A stretch of 64,000 bases of DNA from assembly GCF_024363255.1 (NCBI RefSeq), contig NZ_AP026070.1, positions 124,001 to 188,000 of the forward strand. The letters run 5' to 3'. Shown piece after piece: positions 32,564 through 41,743 of this stretch. This stretch comes from Shewanella sp. NFH-SH190041. GTDB taxonomy: Bacteria; Pseudomonadota; Gammaproteobacteria; Enterobacterales; Shewanellaceae. The notes beneath the pieces are model-generated. The model ran no database searches. It was not told the origin of the DNA and worked only from the letters and a program-made list of their open reading frames with translations. Each line of letters opens with the position of its first letter. Within the stretch, counting starts at the first letter, position 1. The position numbers and the translations under genes are program-made.

Positions 32564-33244
32564 TTAGTTGAACGTCAGCTCATCAAAATTGCGAACGGTA
32601 CGGTAATCGCCGGTATGGATACCATCTTCACGCACCATCTGACACACCAGCATACCTGCGGCTGCTGCCGCTTTTAGTTCATCAAGATTATCAGAGACAA
32701 ACAGGATCTGTTTACCGGTTAAACTGATGGTATTGATGATATTTAGGTAGGCTTGTTTGTCGACCTTACTGCCGGTTCGGGTATCAAAATGGCCATTAAA
32801 TAGTGGATTGAGATCGCCGCCGTCACTGTGACCAAACAGCATTGCTTGGGCCTCAGCTGAGCCGGATGAGAAGCTATAAACGCGCAAGTTCTGTGCGCGA
32901 TAGGCTTTTATGGCAGTGATAAAATCCGGGTAAATGTGACCGGTAAATTCACCTTTGGCATAGCCTTCTTTCCAGATGAGTCCCTGCAAGGTTTTCAGGG
33001 GGGTTGCTTTACGGTCTTCCATTACCCACTGCTGCAGAATTTCAGTTACCCGAGCCAGGCTGGCGTCTGGCTCCAGCGCGATATCCCGCACATCACTGAT
33101 ACAGTTATCGACCAGGACGTTGTGTTGATTGCGCTCGAGGAATTCAGGCAGTGCCTTGACTGAATAGGGAAACAGCACATTGTGAATAAAGTCCAGATCA
33201 GTTGTGGTACCTGCGGTATCCACCACGATGGCTCTGATGCCCAT
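32564..33244 (-). CDS. mtnC: Acireductone synthase / enolase-phosphatase E1 (MtnC)
   Basis: MtnC carries out enolisation and dephosphorylation of 2,3-diketo-5-methylthiopentyl-1-phosphate in methionine salvage. The start is ATG 33244 ([16 protein letters not shown]), giving 226 residues; the frame to 33295 adds a non-conserved tail. HAD motif II is FSSGS and motif III/IV is [17 protein letters not shown]. The usual motif I DxEGTT appears here as DTAGTT, so the acidic residue two positions after the nucleophile is Ala. No other methionine-salvage gene lies in the window. Confidence 0.9.
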   Translation of the reverse strand: MGIRAIVVDTAGTTTDLDFIHNVLFPYSVKALPEFLERNQHNVLVDNCISDVRDIALEPDASLARVTEILQQWVMEDRKATPLKTLQGLIWKEGYAKGEFTGHIYPDFITAIKAYRAQNLRVYSFSSGSAEAQAMLFGHSDGGDLNPLFNGHFDTRTGSKVDKQAYLNIINTISLTGKQILFVSDNLDELKAAAAAGMLVCQMVREDGIHTGDYRTVRNFDELTFN

Positions 33245-33551
33245 ATGATTGTTACTCCACCAAAAGCTAGCTAAAGGTAAGATACTATCCGGCAATTCTT
33301 ATCTGGCCTGTGTGAGCCGCCACACAAAGCGGTGACTCCAGCAGATAACAAGCTGCGCCCGACAACACTTTCCTTGGGTCAGGATTTATTTGATCCTAAA
33401 GTGAAAAGCCCTATTTGACCAGTGTTTACATCAGGGAAGTTTTAATTAGATCACCGGTTATTTTTTCATATTCATGACCTGTGTTCCGGTGGTATACCAA
33501 ACATGGTGCTGCAAATGTGCAGTTGATATTTCAGTGACATAGGAGATAACG

Positions 33552-33872
33552 ATGATTGTGACAACGACACCAAGCATTGAAGGGCGACGGATAGTGGCAT
33601 ATCGCGGCGTTGTTGCTGGGGAAGCTATTCTGGGGGCTAATTTTTTTAAGGATATGTTTGCAGGGATCCGTGATTTAGTCGGCGGCCGTTCTGGCACCTA
33701 TGAGCGAGAGTTAAATCGTGCGCGAGAGATTGCTCTGCAGGAACTGCAACAAAAAGCGGCTGAATTGGGGGCTAATGCTGTAGTTGGGGTGGATTTAGAT
33801 TATGAAGTGATGGGACAAAATAATGGCATGCTGATGGTTTCAGCTTCCGGCACTGCGGTGGTGGTGGAATAA
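33552..33872 (+). CDS. YbjQ/UPF0145 family protein
   Basis: A 106-residue protein of the YbjQ family (putative heavy-metal-binding domain, pentameric in known structures). Typical segments are [38 protein letters not shown] (in part) and [16 protein letters not shown] ribosome site AGGAGA precedes the ATG. Function is unproven. It is monocistronic. Confidence 0.9.
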   Translation: MIVTTTPSIEGRRIVAYRGVVAGEAILGANFFKDMFAGIRDLVGGRSGTYERELNRAREIALQELQQKAAELGANAVVGVDLDYEVMGQNNGMLMVSASGTAVVVE

Positions 33873-34165
33873 TCGCTTTTGTTGTTATTGGCCGTTTTCT
33901 TCGCTACCACACTGTATTTTATAGCTATTTTTTCCGACTTCTCCGGGGGCATGATGGGTGGGAAGTCGGCTTCATCTCATTTCCTCAGCTAATTTGGAAG
34001 TGATATCAGTCACGTTTTTATTCTAGTATTATTGCCGTATGGTAATAGTCCTTTTTATTTTGACTGGATTGTTACTTTTGTCGCTGAAATTACAATACGC
34101 CTCATTCCCCGGCTGAGAAGCGATTAGCCGGATTCTACTTTGTTATCTTTTTGGAGAATTAACTA

Positions 34166-35317
34166 ATGAGCAGCGTATTTTATATGCCTCCTGTGACCCT
34201 GATGGGTCAGAATGCCATTTTATCTCTGGGCGCTGAACTGGCTGCTAAGCAGCTGAAAAAAGCACTGATCGTTACTGATCAGGTGCTGGTAGAAATTGGT
34301 CTGGTTAACCGCCTGACTGAACAGCTGACCCAACACGGTATTGGCTTTGCAATTTTCGATGGTGTGAAACCAAACCCAACTGAAAAAAACATTGAAGACG
34401 GTCTGGCGATACTGGCTGAGCAAGGTTGTGACTTTGTTGTTTCTTTCGGTGGTGGTTCTTCCCATGATGCGGCTAAAGGTATTGCTCTGGTAGCGGCTAA
34501 CGGTGGTCATATCCGTGACTATTCTAAAGGTGTTCACCTGTCCAAAAAACCTCAGCTGCCACTGGTTACTGTTAACACGACTGCCGGTACTGCATCTGAA
34601 ATGACCGTCTTTGCCATTGTGACCAATGAAAAAGATGAAACCAAATACCCAGTTGTAGACAAGCACTTTACTCCAATCATTGCAGTAAATGATTCTGAGC
34701 TGATGATTGCTATGCCTAAGTTCCTGACAGCGGCAACTGGTATGGATGCTCTGACTCACGCGGTTGAAGCTTATGTTTCTACTGCGGCAACGCCGATTAC
34801 TGATGCTTCAGCTATCAAAGCTATCGAGCTGATTGCGGCTAATCTGGAAACTGCGGTAAACAATGGTCAGGACCGTGAAGCCCGTGATGCTATGCAGTAT
34901 GGTGAATACTTGGCTGGTATGGCATTTTCTAACGCTTCTTTGGGTTATGTACACTCTATGGCTCATCAGCTGGGCGGTGTATATGACATGGTACATGGTC
35001 TGTGTAATGCCATCCTGCTGCCAGAAGTTGCTCGCTTCAATGCAGCTGCAAAACCTGAGCGTTTTGTTGATATCGCAAAAGCGATGGGCGTTGATGTTGC
35101 CGGGCTGTCTCAGCAGCAAGCTGTTGAAGCCGGTATCCAAGCTATTGCCGATCTGTCTGCTCGCGTAGGGACTGCTCAGCGTCTGGCTGATTTGGGTGTG
35201 AAAGAAGATAAGCTGGCATTTATGGCACAAAATGCTCTGAACGATGCTTGTTCTTTGACTAACCCTCGTACTGCAAGTTTGGAAGAGATTGTTGCTATCT
35301 ACCGTAGCTGTCTGTAA
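34166..35317 (+). CDS. Iron-containing (type III) alcohol dehydrogenase
   Basis: A 383-residue group III dehydrogenase, close in length and motifs to E. coli YiaY/FucO and Zymomonas AdhB. The NAD motif is SFGGGSSHDAAKGIA. Metal ligands are the aspartate and histidine in MDALTHAVEAYVS, then HSMAHQLGG and HGLCNA. Codon choice is strongly biased towards common codons, which suggests high expression. The ribosome site TTTGGAGAATT is strong. It is followed by a short terminator at 35332-35355. Physiological substrate (ethanol, 1,2-diols or aldehydes) cannot be told. Confidence 0.93.
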   Translation: MSSVFYMPPVTLMGQNAILSLGAELAAKQLKKALIVTDQVLVEIGLVNRLTEQLTQHGIGFAIFDGVKPNPTEKNIEDGLAILAEQGCDFVVSFGGGSSHDAAKGIALVAANGGHIRDYSKGVHLSKKPQLPLVTVNTTAGTASEMTVFAIVTNEKDETKYPVVDKHFTPIIAVNDSELMIAMPKFLTAATGMDALTHAVEAYVSTAATPITDASAIKAIELIAANLETAVNNGQDREARDAMQYGEYLAGMAFSNASLGYVHSMAHQLGGVYDMVHGLCNAILLPEVARFNAAAKPERFVDIAKAMGVDVAGLSQQQAVEAGIQAIADLSARVGTAQRLADLGVKEDKLAFMAQNALNDACSLTNPRTASLEEIVAIYRSCL

Positions 35318-35331
35318 GTCAATACCTCACT

Positions 35332-35355
35332 CCGGCATGGATGCCGGTTTTATTT
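35332..35355 (+). terminator. Terminator after alcohol dehydrogenase
   Basis: Stem CCGGCAT / ATGCCGG with a two-base gap as drawn, then TTTTATTT. Confidence 0.7.
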
Positions 35356-35628
35356 CTGCTTGGTTGAACCTAGTTGTACCATTTTGTAGAGCTATGCGAT
35401 GGGTTGGTTTGCATAGTTGTTAGAAGTGGTATCCACTTTTTTTGCCGCTTACTGGGCTAAAATGTAGGTGGCCTTTTTAGATAATGACTCATTGTTTTGC
35501 CATCGCATTTATATCTGAATTTCCCTGTCTCTCATTTTAAATTGTATTTCCCCGTGGATATAAAGCACTTTTAGTTTTCTGAACTATATTTAACTACTTG
35601 ACAGTTTATTTGGCTGCTGGAGGTGGTT

Positions 35629-36150
35629 TTGATAGTTAAAAGATATGTATCTAAGGGCTTTACGCTCATAGAACTCATTGTTGTGATTATTATTTTGGGG
35701 ATCTTATCTGTTGCAGTTGCGCCTAAGTTTCTTAGTTTTGATTCTGATGCTTACAAAGCCACGCTCAAGGCTGCAGAGGGGTCCATGCATACTTCTGTAG
35801 ATATGTTTACAGCGTATGCGCAGGTTAAAGGATCTAATGGTAGTGGTACGTTTGAAGGCATTTATATTGATCAATTTGTTCCTTGGGCTGCGGGACGCAC
35901 GGCGACAGGTGGGGTTCATGCTGGATATGATTTTCCTCCTGAAATTTTTAAAGCGGCAGGTATAGATCCTGCAGAGTGGCGTTATCGAATATATGTGGAT
36001 GGTACATATCAGGTGATAGCTGCCCCATTAGGCAGATTAAAAAATGTTGCACAGCCTACCCGACAGCAGGTTGTTGATACTAATTGCTATATTAATTACA
36101 AATGGCTGGCTAACGAGCCGGTTATTTCTATTGTGACAACCGGTTGTTAG
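35629..36150 (+). CDS. Type IV prepilin, MSHA pilin-like
   Basis: A prepilin with a short leader (MIVKRYVSKG) and the class IVa cleavage and methylation site G^FTLIE. The hydrophobic helix LIVVIIILGILSVAVAPKFL follows, and APKFLSFDSDA matches MshA-type pilins. Two C-terminal cysteines (DTNCYINYKW and VTTGC) should form the D-region disulfide. The start is TTG 35629, with GGAGG five bases upstream; GTG 35623 is in frame but overlaps that site. It stands alone, in AT-rich DNA and without assembly genes, so it would depend on machinery encoded elsewhere. Confidence 0.87.
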   Translation: MIVKRYVSKGFTLIELIVVIIILGILSVAVAPKFLSFDSDAYKATLKAAEGSMHTSVDMFTAYAQVKGSNGSGTFEGIYIDQFVPWAAGRTATGGVHAGYDFPPEIFKAAGIDPAEWRYRIYVDGTYQVIAAPLGRLKNVAQPTRQQVVDTNCYINYKWLANEPVISIVTTGC

Positions 36151-36175
36151 TTGTGATGAGTTTATCAGTAGTCAT

Positions 36176-36202
36176 ATGGCAGCAATATGCTGCCATTTTT
36201 AT
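36176..36202 (+). terminator. Terminator after the pilin gene
   Basis: Stem ATGGCAGCA / TGCTGCCAT, loop ATA, then TTTTATAT. Confidence 0.82.
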
Positions 36203-36409
36203 ATCTTAATTTGGATTTGGGTATACAAGTGTTAGTTGGAATAACTCTACTTAATTAAGAAGGATGTAAATAAGTAAAAAACTATAAATATCAATAAGGT
36301 GTTATTTCTTGCGTTAACGTGAATTCTTCATGAGAAGGGGGATGTCAGGACGCTTTTTTATACTGTTGGGAAATATAATTTCGCTACCTTACAGTTCATG
36401 GAGAATAAA

Positions 36410-36688
36410 ATGTCACCCGAATATATGGCCTTATGTGGGAAATTACTGCAGGAGATCATCAACCATCCGAAAAAACATCATGGTGAATTAGTTTCACGGT
36501 CTGATTTAATTGTCTTTTTGGAAGAATAGTGTGGTCCTGTGGATGAGAGTATGATGCCAACCTATGAAATTGGTGTTCGGATCTGTCTAGGCTGGCTGAT
36601 GAGTCACAATATTATCAAATTGCAGTCAGTTGACTTTAGCACTCAAGGATACCGCCCTCTGTATATTCAAGGCTATAAAGTGGTGTAA
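36410..36688 (+). pseudogene. Small hypothetical gene interrupted by an in-frame amber codon
   Basis: A 93-codon frame opens with ATG 36410, with GGAG seven bases upstream. It reads MSPEYMALCGKLLQEI onward to ...FLEE, meets TAG at 36527-36529, and continues in the same frame as CGPVDESMMPTYEIG to ...YIQGYKVV and TAA. Both halves look protein-like, so one nonsense mutation has probably split a gene of 92 residues. Alternatively, the 39-residue upstream peptide is the product or the stop is suppressed. The family is not recognised. Confidence 0.6.
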
Positions 36689-36779
36689 ATCATCGGTCTT
36701 TGCCGCAGGGGCGTTATGCCCCCCGGTAATCTATTGGCTGTGATGACGAAAATGACTCATTACCGGTCATCGTCTTTAA

Positions 36780-37517
36780 TCACATCGTTGTCCGCTCCAT
36801 CACAAATACCCGATAGGCAAAATCATGACTGTGGTGACGATATATTTCTAATTCTGCAGCAATATCTTGCCATGCTTCTGTGTTGCGGTAGTCATGGAGT
36901 TCACTCAAGCGTTGCTGGAGTGGATCTATGTAATTTTGCCAACTAGCTTCGCTCAGATTAAAGCTGTCCAATAACCGGTAGCCGGTTTGTTGTATCTGCT
37001 CTTCCCGTGTGGCTAAGTGCGTCATTCCGGGGTAGCCTTGTTGCCAGAAATGTTTTGCTCCAGCTGCAGGGGTATGGGTTAACCAGACCAGATCACTGAA
37101 TACTAAGATGCCTCGTTCTGTTAACAGTGGTCGCCATTGTTTCAGCGCTTGGGGAACTCCCATGATATAAGCACAGCCTTCGGCCCAGATCAGATCAAAT
37201 CGTCCGGGCTGAAATGGCAGGCGGCTCATATCGCCCTGTATTGGGGTAATTTTGTGGGGTTGTTCCCGGACATATTGTGATGCCAATGCTTTTAATGCCT
37301 GCATTTCACTGTCTAGGGCAATAATGGAAGCTTGGGTGGATTGGGCTAATATCCGGGTTGCACTACCTTTGCCACAGCCTATCTCTAAAATATGCTGTAC
37401 TGGGTGAGGGATGGCGGCGAGTGCTTTGGCTGTATCGCTATCACTGCCTGGTCCCCAGCGCTCTAATGTACTGAAGACCCTCATAAAGTCCTGCATATAG
37501 TGTTCATGCTCGTCCAT
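36780..37517 (-). CDS. Class I SAM-dependent methyltransferase
   Basis: About 245 residues from ATG 37517 (MDEHEHYMQDFMR). Motif I is ILEIGCGKGSATRILA, followed by the acidic IIALDSE, a GDMSRLPF motif and the post-motif FDLIWAEGCAYIMG. These are features of the Methyltransf_11/UbiE-like group that act on small molecules. The frame is open to 37568, but those codons are AT-rich and unlike the body. The substrate is unknown. It stands alone, facing the amber-split gene. Confidence 0.85.
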   Translation of the reverse strand: MDEHEHYMQDFMRVFSTLERWGPGSDSDTAKALAAIPHPVQHILEIGCGKGSATRILAQSTQASIIALDSEMQALKALASQYVREQPHKITPIQGDMSRLPFQPGRFDLIWAEGCAYIMGVPQALKQWRPLLTERGILVFSDLVWLTHTPAAGAKHFWQQGYPGMTHLATREEQIQQTGYRLLDSFNLSEASWQNYIDPLQQRLSELHDYRNTEAWQDIAAELEIYRHHSHDFAYRVFVMERTTM

Positions 37518-37747
37518 ATTGTAATAGACTCCGAATTCTATATGGAATATAGGTATGTTATTAATCATTACGATATGGTTTATATCGATGATGGATTAAT
37601 ATCATATTTTATAATTTGTAGAAATGACTTTATTAAATGCCGATAGTGAATAATGATTGGCTAATTAATTTTTAAGTAAATTAGTTTTTAGCTAATAATT
37701 ATCGCGCGATAAATCATGGTGGTAATCATTTTCTATGGAATGATTTT

Positions 37748-38023
37748 TTAACAAAAAACACGACTTTGAGGTACAATTCCGTTGTAAATTTCTGTTATAC
37801 CTAAATGATTGTTGCAGTGTATTGAAACATGACCGTGAATATGAGTTGGGGTCACCTGATATGACTCTTTATCAGAGATATTTAAGTGGATACCAATCCC
37901 ATATTCAGTATCAATATGTTCCCAAGAAATATTGCAGTCATGATGAGTATCGATAACGTTTTGTCCCATCAAGATAACATCTTGATGGGGTAATTTTGAG
38001 TATTGATTAATTTGAATTGTCAT
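37748..38023 (-). CDS. Small His-rich protein of unknown function (second gene of a pair)
   Basis: A 91-residue protein that I do not recognise. It is AT-rich in codon use, has no signal peptide, and carries ten histidines, with clusters TPTHIHGHVSIHCNNH and DTHHDCN that could bind metal. The N-terminal part has DVILMGQNVID, which parallels DLILMNEEIID in the preceding small gene. Its ATG overlaps the stop of that gene (TAATG), so the two are probably coupled. The region is one of the most AT-rich in the window and could have been acquired. Confidence 0.55.
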   Translation of the reverse strand: MTIQINQYSKLPHQDVILMGQNVIDTHHDCNISWEHIDTEYGIGIHLNISDKESYQVTPTHIHGHVSIHCNNHLGITEIYNGIVPQSRVFC

Positions 38024-38193
38024 TATTTTTTTTCTTTATCTATTTTTGTTCTAGTAGGGTTAATTAAAATGATACTGTCAATAATTTCTTCGTTCATTAA
38101 AATTAGGTCGTAAGGTTTTACTTTGTTTTTTTGTGTTTTGATATTATTTATTTCTCCATTGGTTGTTTCTGGCTCTTCTGCCTCGTTTTTCAT
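38023..38193 (-). CDS. Small protein of unknown function (first gene of a pair)
   Basis: A 56-codon frame from ATG 38193 (MKNEAEEPETTNGEI) that ends in TAA overlapping the ATG of the next gene. It contains PYDLILMNEEIID, similar to the downstream protein. The frame continues upstream of the ATG for 22 codons to a TAA near 38259 and would encode a hydrophobic stretch (IALYLAKYFLTTTLLITLLA) that looks like a signal peptide or membrane helix. No ATG, GTG or TTG is present to start it. The real product may therefore be longer than 56 residues, or its start may have been lost. Confidence 0.45.
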   Translation of the reverse strand: MKNEAEEPETTNGEINNIKTQKNKVKPYDLILMNEEIIDSIILINPTRTKIDKEKK

Positions 38194-38346
38194 TGCTAAT
38201 AGTGTTATGAGCAGTGTTGTGGTTAAGAAGTACTTTGCTAGGTATAAAGCTATTTTTTATCGATGAGATGATTTTTATAAACCACATAAATATGATGCTA
38301 TTTGAAATAAGTTATAGTATTTATGTTACTTAGTCCAACTATAAGA

Positions 38347-38370
38347 GGAGTTAGTTTAAAAACTAACTCC
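38347..38370 (-). terminator. Hairpin after the cold-shock gene
   Basis: A perfect inverted repeat GGAGTTAGTTT / AAACTAACTCC just downstream of the csp stop codon. The T-run on the minus strand is weak. Confidence 0.6.
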
Positions 38371-38390
38371 ACCAGAAACTGTAGTTTTAA

Positions 38391-38603
38391 TTACAGGGCA
38401 ACAACGTTGGTTGCTTGTAGGCCTTTTTTGCCATTTTCAACATTAAATTGAACTCGTTGGCCATCAGACAGAGTTTTAAAGCCGTCGCTGATAATAGCGT
38501 TGAAGTGAACAAACACATCATCTCCACCATTATCCTGTTGGATAAATCCAAAGCCTTTACCTTCGTTAAACCACTTTACTGAGCCGGTTACTTTATCAGA
38601 CAT
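38391..38603 (-). CDS. Cold-shock (CspA-family) protein
   Basis: A 70-residue single-domain protein. The RNA-binding motifs are KGFGFIQ (RNP1) and DVFVHF (RNP2), with the SGxVKWFN-type N terminus as [15 protein letters not shown]. It binds single-stranded RNA or DNA and acts as an RNA chaperone. AAGGGAC lies close before the ATG. The AT-rich region upstream, with inverted repeats, could be a long leader as in E. coli cspA. I cannot tell whether it is cold-induced. Confidence 0.95.
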   Translation of the reverse strand: MSDKVTGSVKWFNEGKGFGFIQQDNGGDDVFVHFNAIISDGFKTLSDGQRVQFNVENGKKGLQATNVVAL

Positions 38604-39152
38604 ATAGTGTCCCTTTTTAAAAAAATTAATAAAATGCGTGTTAAATTGAATTATTGAGGAAACGTGTAGCGAAAGGGATAAGCCAGAAACAGAGCAAAGC
38701 AGAGTGTAGGTTTAACTTTTTAACTAGAAGTTGCATTAATAACTCTGTCTAACAGAGCAAGTGCATTATGAGGGCATAGGTCTAACTTGTAAAGGGATAA
38801 TTGCTATATATTTTAGATTGTCACATCTGCTGATGATTAAATTTCATTTATAAACAAAATCCTTATAAAAATTGATATTGAATTTTTATTTTTTAGTGAG
38901 ATGACTAATTATCTGTAGTTTTCATTTAAGTGTCCGTTATTTTAGCCGTTTTACCAATAGCGAGTAGTCGCTTAGCGGTAATGATGTTTTTTTGTTTAAA
39001 TTATGTTTTAAATGATGATTTATGTGATTTCCCGCTAAATTTCGAGTTGTTAGCTCATAAGAAATTGCTTCTTATATTATCTAAAGCACAGCTGTTTATG
39101 GTTAATATTGAAGCCAAAAATATGAGACTCTTTTTTTAAAGGATGTTCATTT
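38604..39152. other. AT-rich divergent intergenic region
   Basis: This is the leader and promoter space for the cold-shock gene (minus) and the coiled-coil gene (plus). The hairpin CTCTGTCTAACAGAG lies near 38742-38756. A 69-codon frame at 38930-39139 starts with a poor GTG and is not convincing. Confidence 0.4.
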
Positions 39153-39794
39153 ATGACCACACAGGCACAGTCCATTTCTAATTCAGAACAATCAGAGCAA
39201 TCTTCTGATTTACTCCAGCAACAACAGCAATTGACTCAACAACAGGAGTTGAGCAAATTGGTTCAGAGTCAAATATCACCCCGGATTAAACAGTATTTTG
39301 TCGAATTGAAAACCAAATTACATGCGGAGATGGATCAAAATAAAGCCGCCTTGATGTTTGAATTAGATTTGGCTAACGCAGAAGTAAAGGCTCAGTTGTC
39401 GGATTTTAATCAGTTACTGGTGGAGCAGCAGCATCAGCAGGCGTCAGCATTAGCTGAGTTGAAACAGGAATTAGAGTGGAGTGCCCAGCATTGGGGAGAT
39501 GAGTTGGCGGATTTTGCCAAAGATGCACGAGTTGCCCGTAAGGATACTGCCAATCATCTTGTTACTTATCAGCAAAAGTGTGAGCAGCGGTTTCAGTCTT
39601 TGCAACAGCAAGTTCAGCACCAGAATGACGTAATGAAGCACAATTGGCAGACATTGGCTGATATTTATCAGACTTCTCGCCGGCATTTTCAACGGCAGAT
39701 CCGTTATTTATGCACTTTTTTTGCCGGGGTTGCCTGTTTGCTTGGTGGTGGCATGGTTTATATGCTGCATCATTTGCAGATGTTACATGGATAA
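39153..39794 (+). CDS. Coiled-coil protein with C-terminal membrane helix, unknown function
   Basis: A 213-residue protein that I do not recognise. The N-terminal 180 residues are highly helical, Gln-rich and heptad-like (QQQQQLTQQQELSKLVQSQ and similar). A single transmembrane helix near residues 187-206 (YLCTFFAGVACLLGGGMVYML) leaves almost nothing outside, giving a tail-anchored layout. AAGGATG is well placed before the ATG. It precedes a chemoreceptor gene by about 240 bases on the same strand. Confidence 0.7.
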   Translation: MTTQAQSISNSEQSEQSSDLLQQQQQLTQQQELSKLVQSQISPRIKQYFVELKTKLHAEMDQNKAALMFELDLANAEVKAQLSDFNQLLVEQQHQQASALAELKQELEWSAQHWGDELADFAKDARVARKDTANHLVTYQQKCEQRFQSLQQQVQHQNDVMKHNWQTLADIYQTSRRHFQRQIRYLCTFFAGVACLLGGGMVYMLHHLQMLHG

Positions 39795-40038
39795 ACGGTG
39801 AAATTTTTCGGGATGACACTTTGCCCTGAGGGGGATGTGTCGGATTCCATCGGAAATACAGATTATCGCGTTCTGAGATTAAATCTTGTGGTGTATCAAT
39901 TGAAACAGCAATATCATCCGCCATACGGTGTTCCGATCTGTTAATCGTTCTGGTGGAAGCCTTTTTAGCAGAAGTCGCCGCGCTTTCCTTTTTCTTTAGT
40001 TACACCAGATATCATCCTTGTTAAAAAGAAAACACGAA

Positions 40039-41682
40039 ATGAACGAATTTTCCAAATTAACCATCAGAACCCGTCTTATGATAGGTTTCGGTCTGGTGCT
40101 GTTTTTGATCATTGTTTTAACCATGTTGGGGATTCACAAAGTGAATCAAATTGATCATGCCTTAACGGAAATGACCAATATCAATGCGGTAAAGCAGCGT
40201 TATGCCATTAATTACCGTGGTAGTGTGCATGATAGAGCTATCGCGATCCGGGATGTGGCTTTGGCACGCACACCGAGCGAAATTCATATGTTGGAACAGT
40301 TGATTAATCATCTGCAGGATTTTTATCACACCAACCAAACTAAAATGGATGCGATGCGCAATGATGATAAATTGTTCTCTGCGCCAGAGCGGCGCATTTT
40401 GGCAAAAATTGATGCAGTACAGCAGAAAACATTACCCTTGATTGCGCAGATTATCCAAGATAAGAAAGCTGGCAAACCACTTGATGATTTAATTCTGGAC
40501 TCTGCCCGACCTAACTTTATTCAGTGGTTGAATGACATTAATGAGTTTATTGATTATCAGGAAAACGGTAATAAAGCACTGACCAGTGAAGCAAAGAATA
40601 TTGCCAGTGATTTCCAGGCGATGATGCTGGGCGTCAGTTTAGTGGCATTGATTATTTCATTGCTGATTGGCTTTATTATTGAGCGTAGTCTGCGTATGTC
40701 GCTGGGTGGGGAACCCTGGGAACTGTCAAAAATAATCAAAGAAATTTCTGAGGGTAATTTGGCTCAGCCACTGTCTCGTAATACTCATGCGATTGGTATT
40801 TATGAGTCTTTGATCACCTTGAATGATAAGGTGGGCTCCGTCATTAAAAGCAGTAGTGATATTTCTAACCGGGTTGCAGCAGCATCTGAACAGCTCACGG
40901 TGGTGATGCAAAATACTGCCCATAACGCGGCTGGTGAAGTTGCCCAGATGGAGCAAATCACGGCTGCGATTGGTGAGTTGTCCCACACCTCAGAAGAGCT
41001 CACATCTAATGCTGCTTGTGCTGATGAAGAAGTGAAAAAAGCGATTGGCAGCGTTGAGCAGGGCAATCACACCTTAGATCAATCTATTGTGTTGACGCAG
41101 AATATTAATGATTCAGTACAACAGACTGCAGGGATGATAGAAGAACTGCGCGCCAATACCCTCAGTATTGGTGAAGTGACTGCTGTGATCAGTTCGATTT
41201 CTGATCAGACGAATTTGCTGGCATTGAATGCGGCGATTGAAGCCGCTCGCGCAGGAGAATATGGCCGAGGATTTGCTGTCGTGGCCGATGAAGTGCGTAA
41301 TCTGGCATCCAAAACCAATGAATCGACCAAGCATATTCAGGATATGATCGTGCAGCTGCAGACTCAGTCTGATAAGGCCAATGATAATATGGTCAATAAT
41401 GTGAAACAGATTAATGAGTTAGTGCAGCTGTCTGATGATGTGCGCACCTCATTTGGCTATATCTCCAATTCAGTGCAGTTGATTTCTGATCGTAATACCG
41501 AAGTGGCCAGTACTTCCCAGAAACAGTTTGAGTTATCTGAGTTGATTGCGCAGAACTCTAGCAGCTCGCTGGATTTGGTGCATCAGAATGTATCGGCTAT
41601 CGAACAGGCGCAGCAGGCAGCTAAAGATCTGTCGCAGTTGGCTGTGTCCCAACAGGAAGAGCTGACATTCTTCCGGGTATAG
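40039..41682 (+). CDS. Methyl-accepting chemotaxis protein
   Basis: About 547 residues from ATG 40039 ([18 protein letters not shown]); the frame to a TTG at 40018 is a weaker choice. TM1 lies at about 13-33 and a helical periplasmic four-helix-bundle type sensor at about 34-193. TM2 lies at about 194-214 ([19 protein letters not shown]), followed by HAMP and a long signalling hairpin. The hairpin tip reads [20 protein letters not shown] and continues [15 protein letters not shown] from about residue 383. No C-terminal CheR-docking pentapeptide (NWETF-like) is visible. The ligand is unknown. A terminator shared with hutI follows. Confidence 0.95.
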   Translation: MNEFSKLTIRTRLMIGFGLVLFLIIVLTMLGIHKVNQIDHALTEMTNINAVKQRYAINYRGSVHDRAIAIRDVALARTPSEIHMLEQLINHLQDFYHTNQTKMDAMRNDDKLFSAPERRILAKIDAVQQKTLPLIAQIIQDKKAGKPLDDLILDSARPNFIQWLNDINEFIDYQENGNKALTSEAKNIASDFQAMMLGVSLVALIISLLIGFIIERSLRMSLGGEPWELSKIIKEISEGNLAQPLSRNTHAIGIYESLITLNDKVGSVIKSSSDISNRVAAASEQLTVVMQNTAHNAAGEVAQMEQITAAIGELSHTSEELTSNAACADEEVKKAIGSVEQGNHTLDQSIVLTQNINDSVQQTAGMIEELRANTLSIGEVTAVISSISDQTNLLALNAAIEAARAGEYGRGFAVVADEVRNLASKTNESTKHIQDMIVQLQTQSDKANDNMVNNVKQINELVQLSDDVRTSFGYISNSVQLISDRNTEVASTSQKQFELSELIAQNSSSSLDLVHQNVSAIEQAQQAAKDLSQLAVSQQEELTFFRV

Positions 41683-41696
41683 TGCAAGCATATACA

Positions 41697-41726
41697 AATA
41701 AAGGCAGGTAGTAACCAGCCTTTATT
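41697..41726. terminator. Bidirectional terminator between the chemoreceptor and hutI
   Basis: Stem AATAAAGGC / GCCTTTATT with an inner GGT/ACC pairing. It is symmetrical and serves both convergent genes. Confidence 0.75.
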
Positions 41727-41743
41727 GTGTTAAGCATATTGCG

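Noticed and set aside
34220..35230. Antisense frames of 140 and 179 codons inside the alcohol dehydrogenase
   Set aside because: They are shadow frames of a gene with strong codon bias; no domain or start signal was seen.
36527..36532. Selenocysteine or pyrrolysine recoding of the stop in the split small gene, given selD nearby
   Set aside because: Selenocysteine needs TGA, not TAG, and no pyrrolysine genes are visible. A simple nonsense mutation is more likely.
38930..39139. A 69-codon frame upstream of the coiled-coil gene
   Set aside because: The start codon is poor, the DNA is very AT-rich and the composition is not protein-like.
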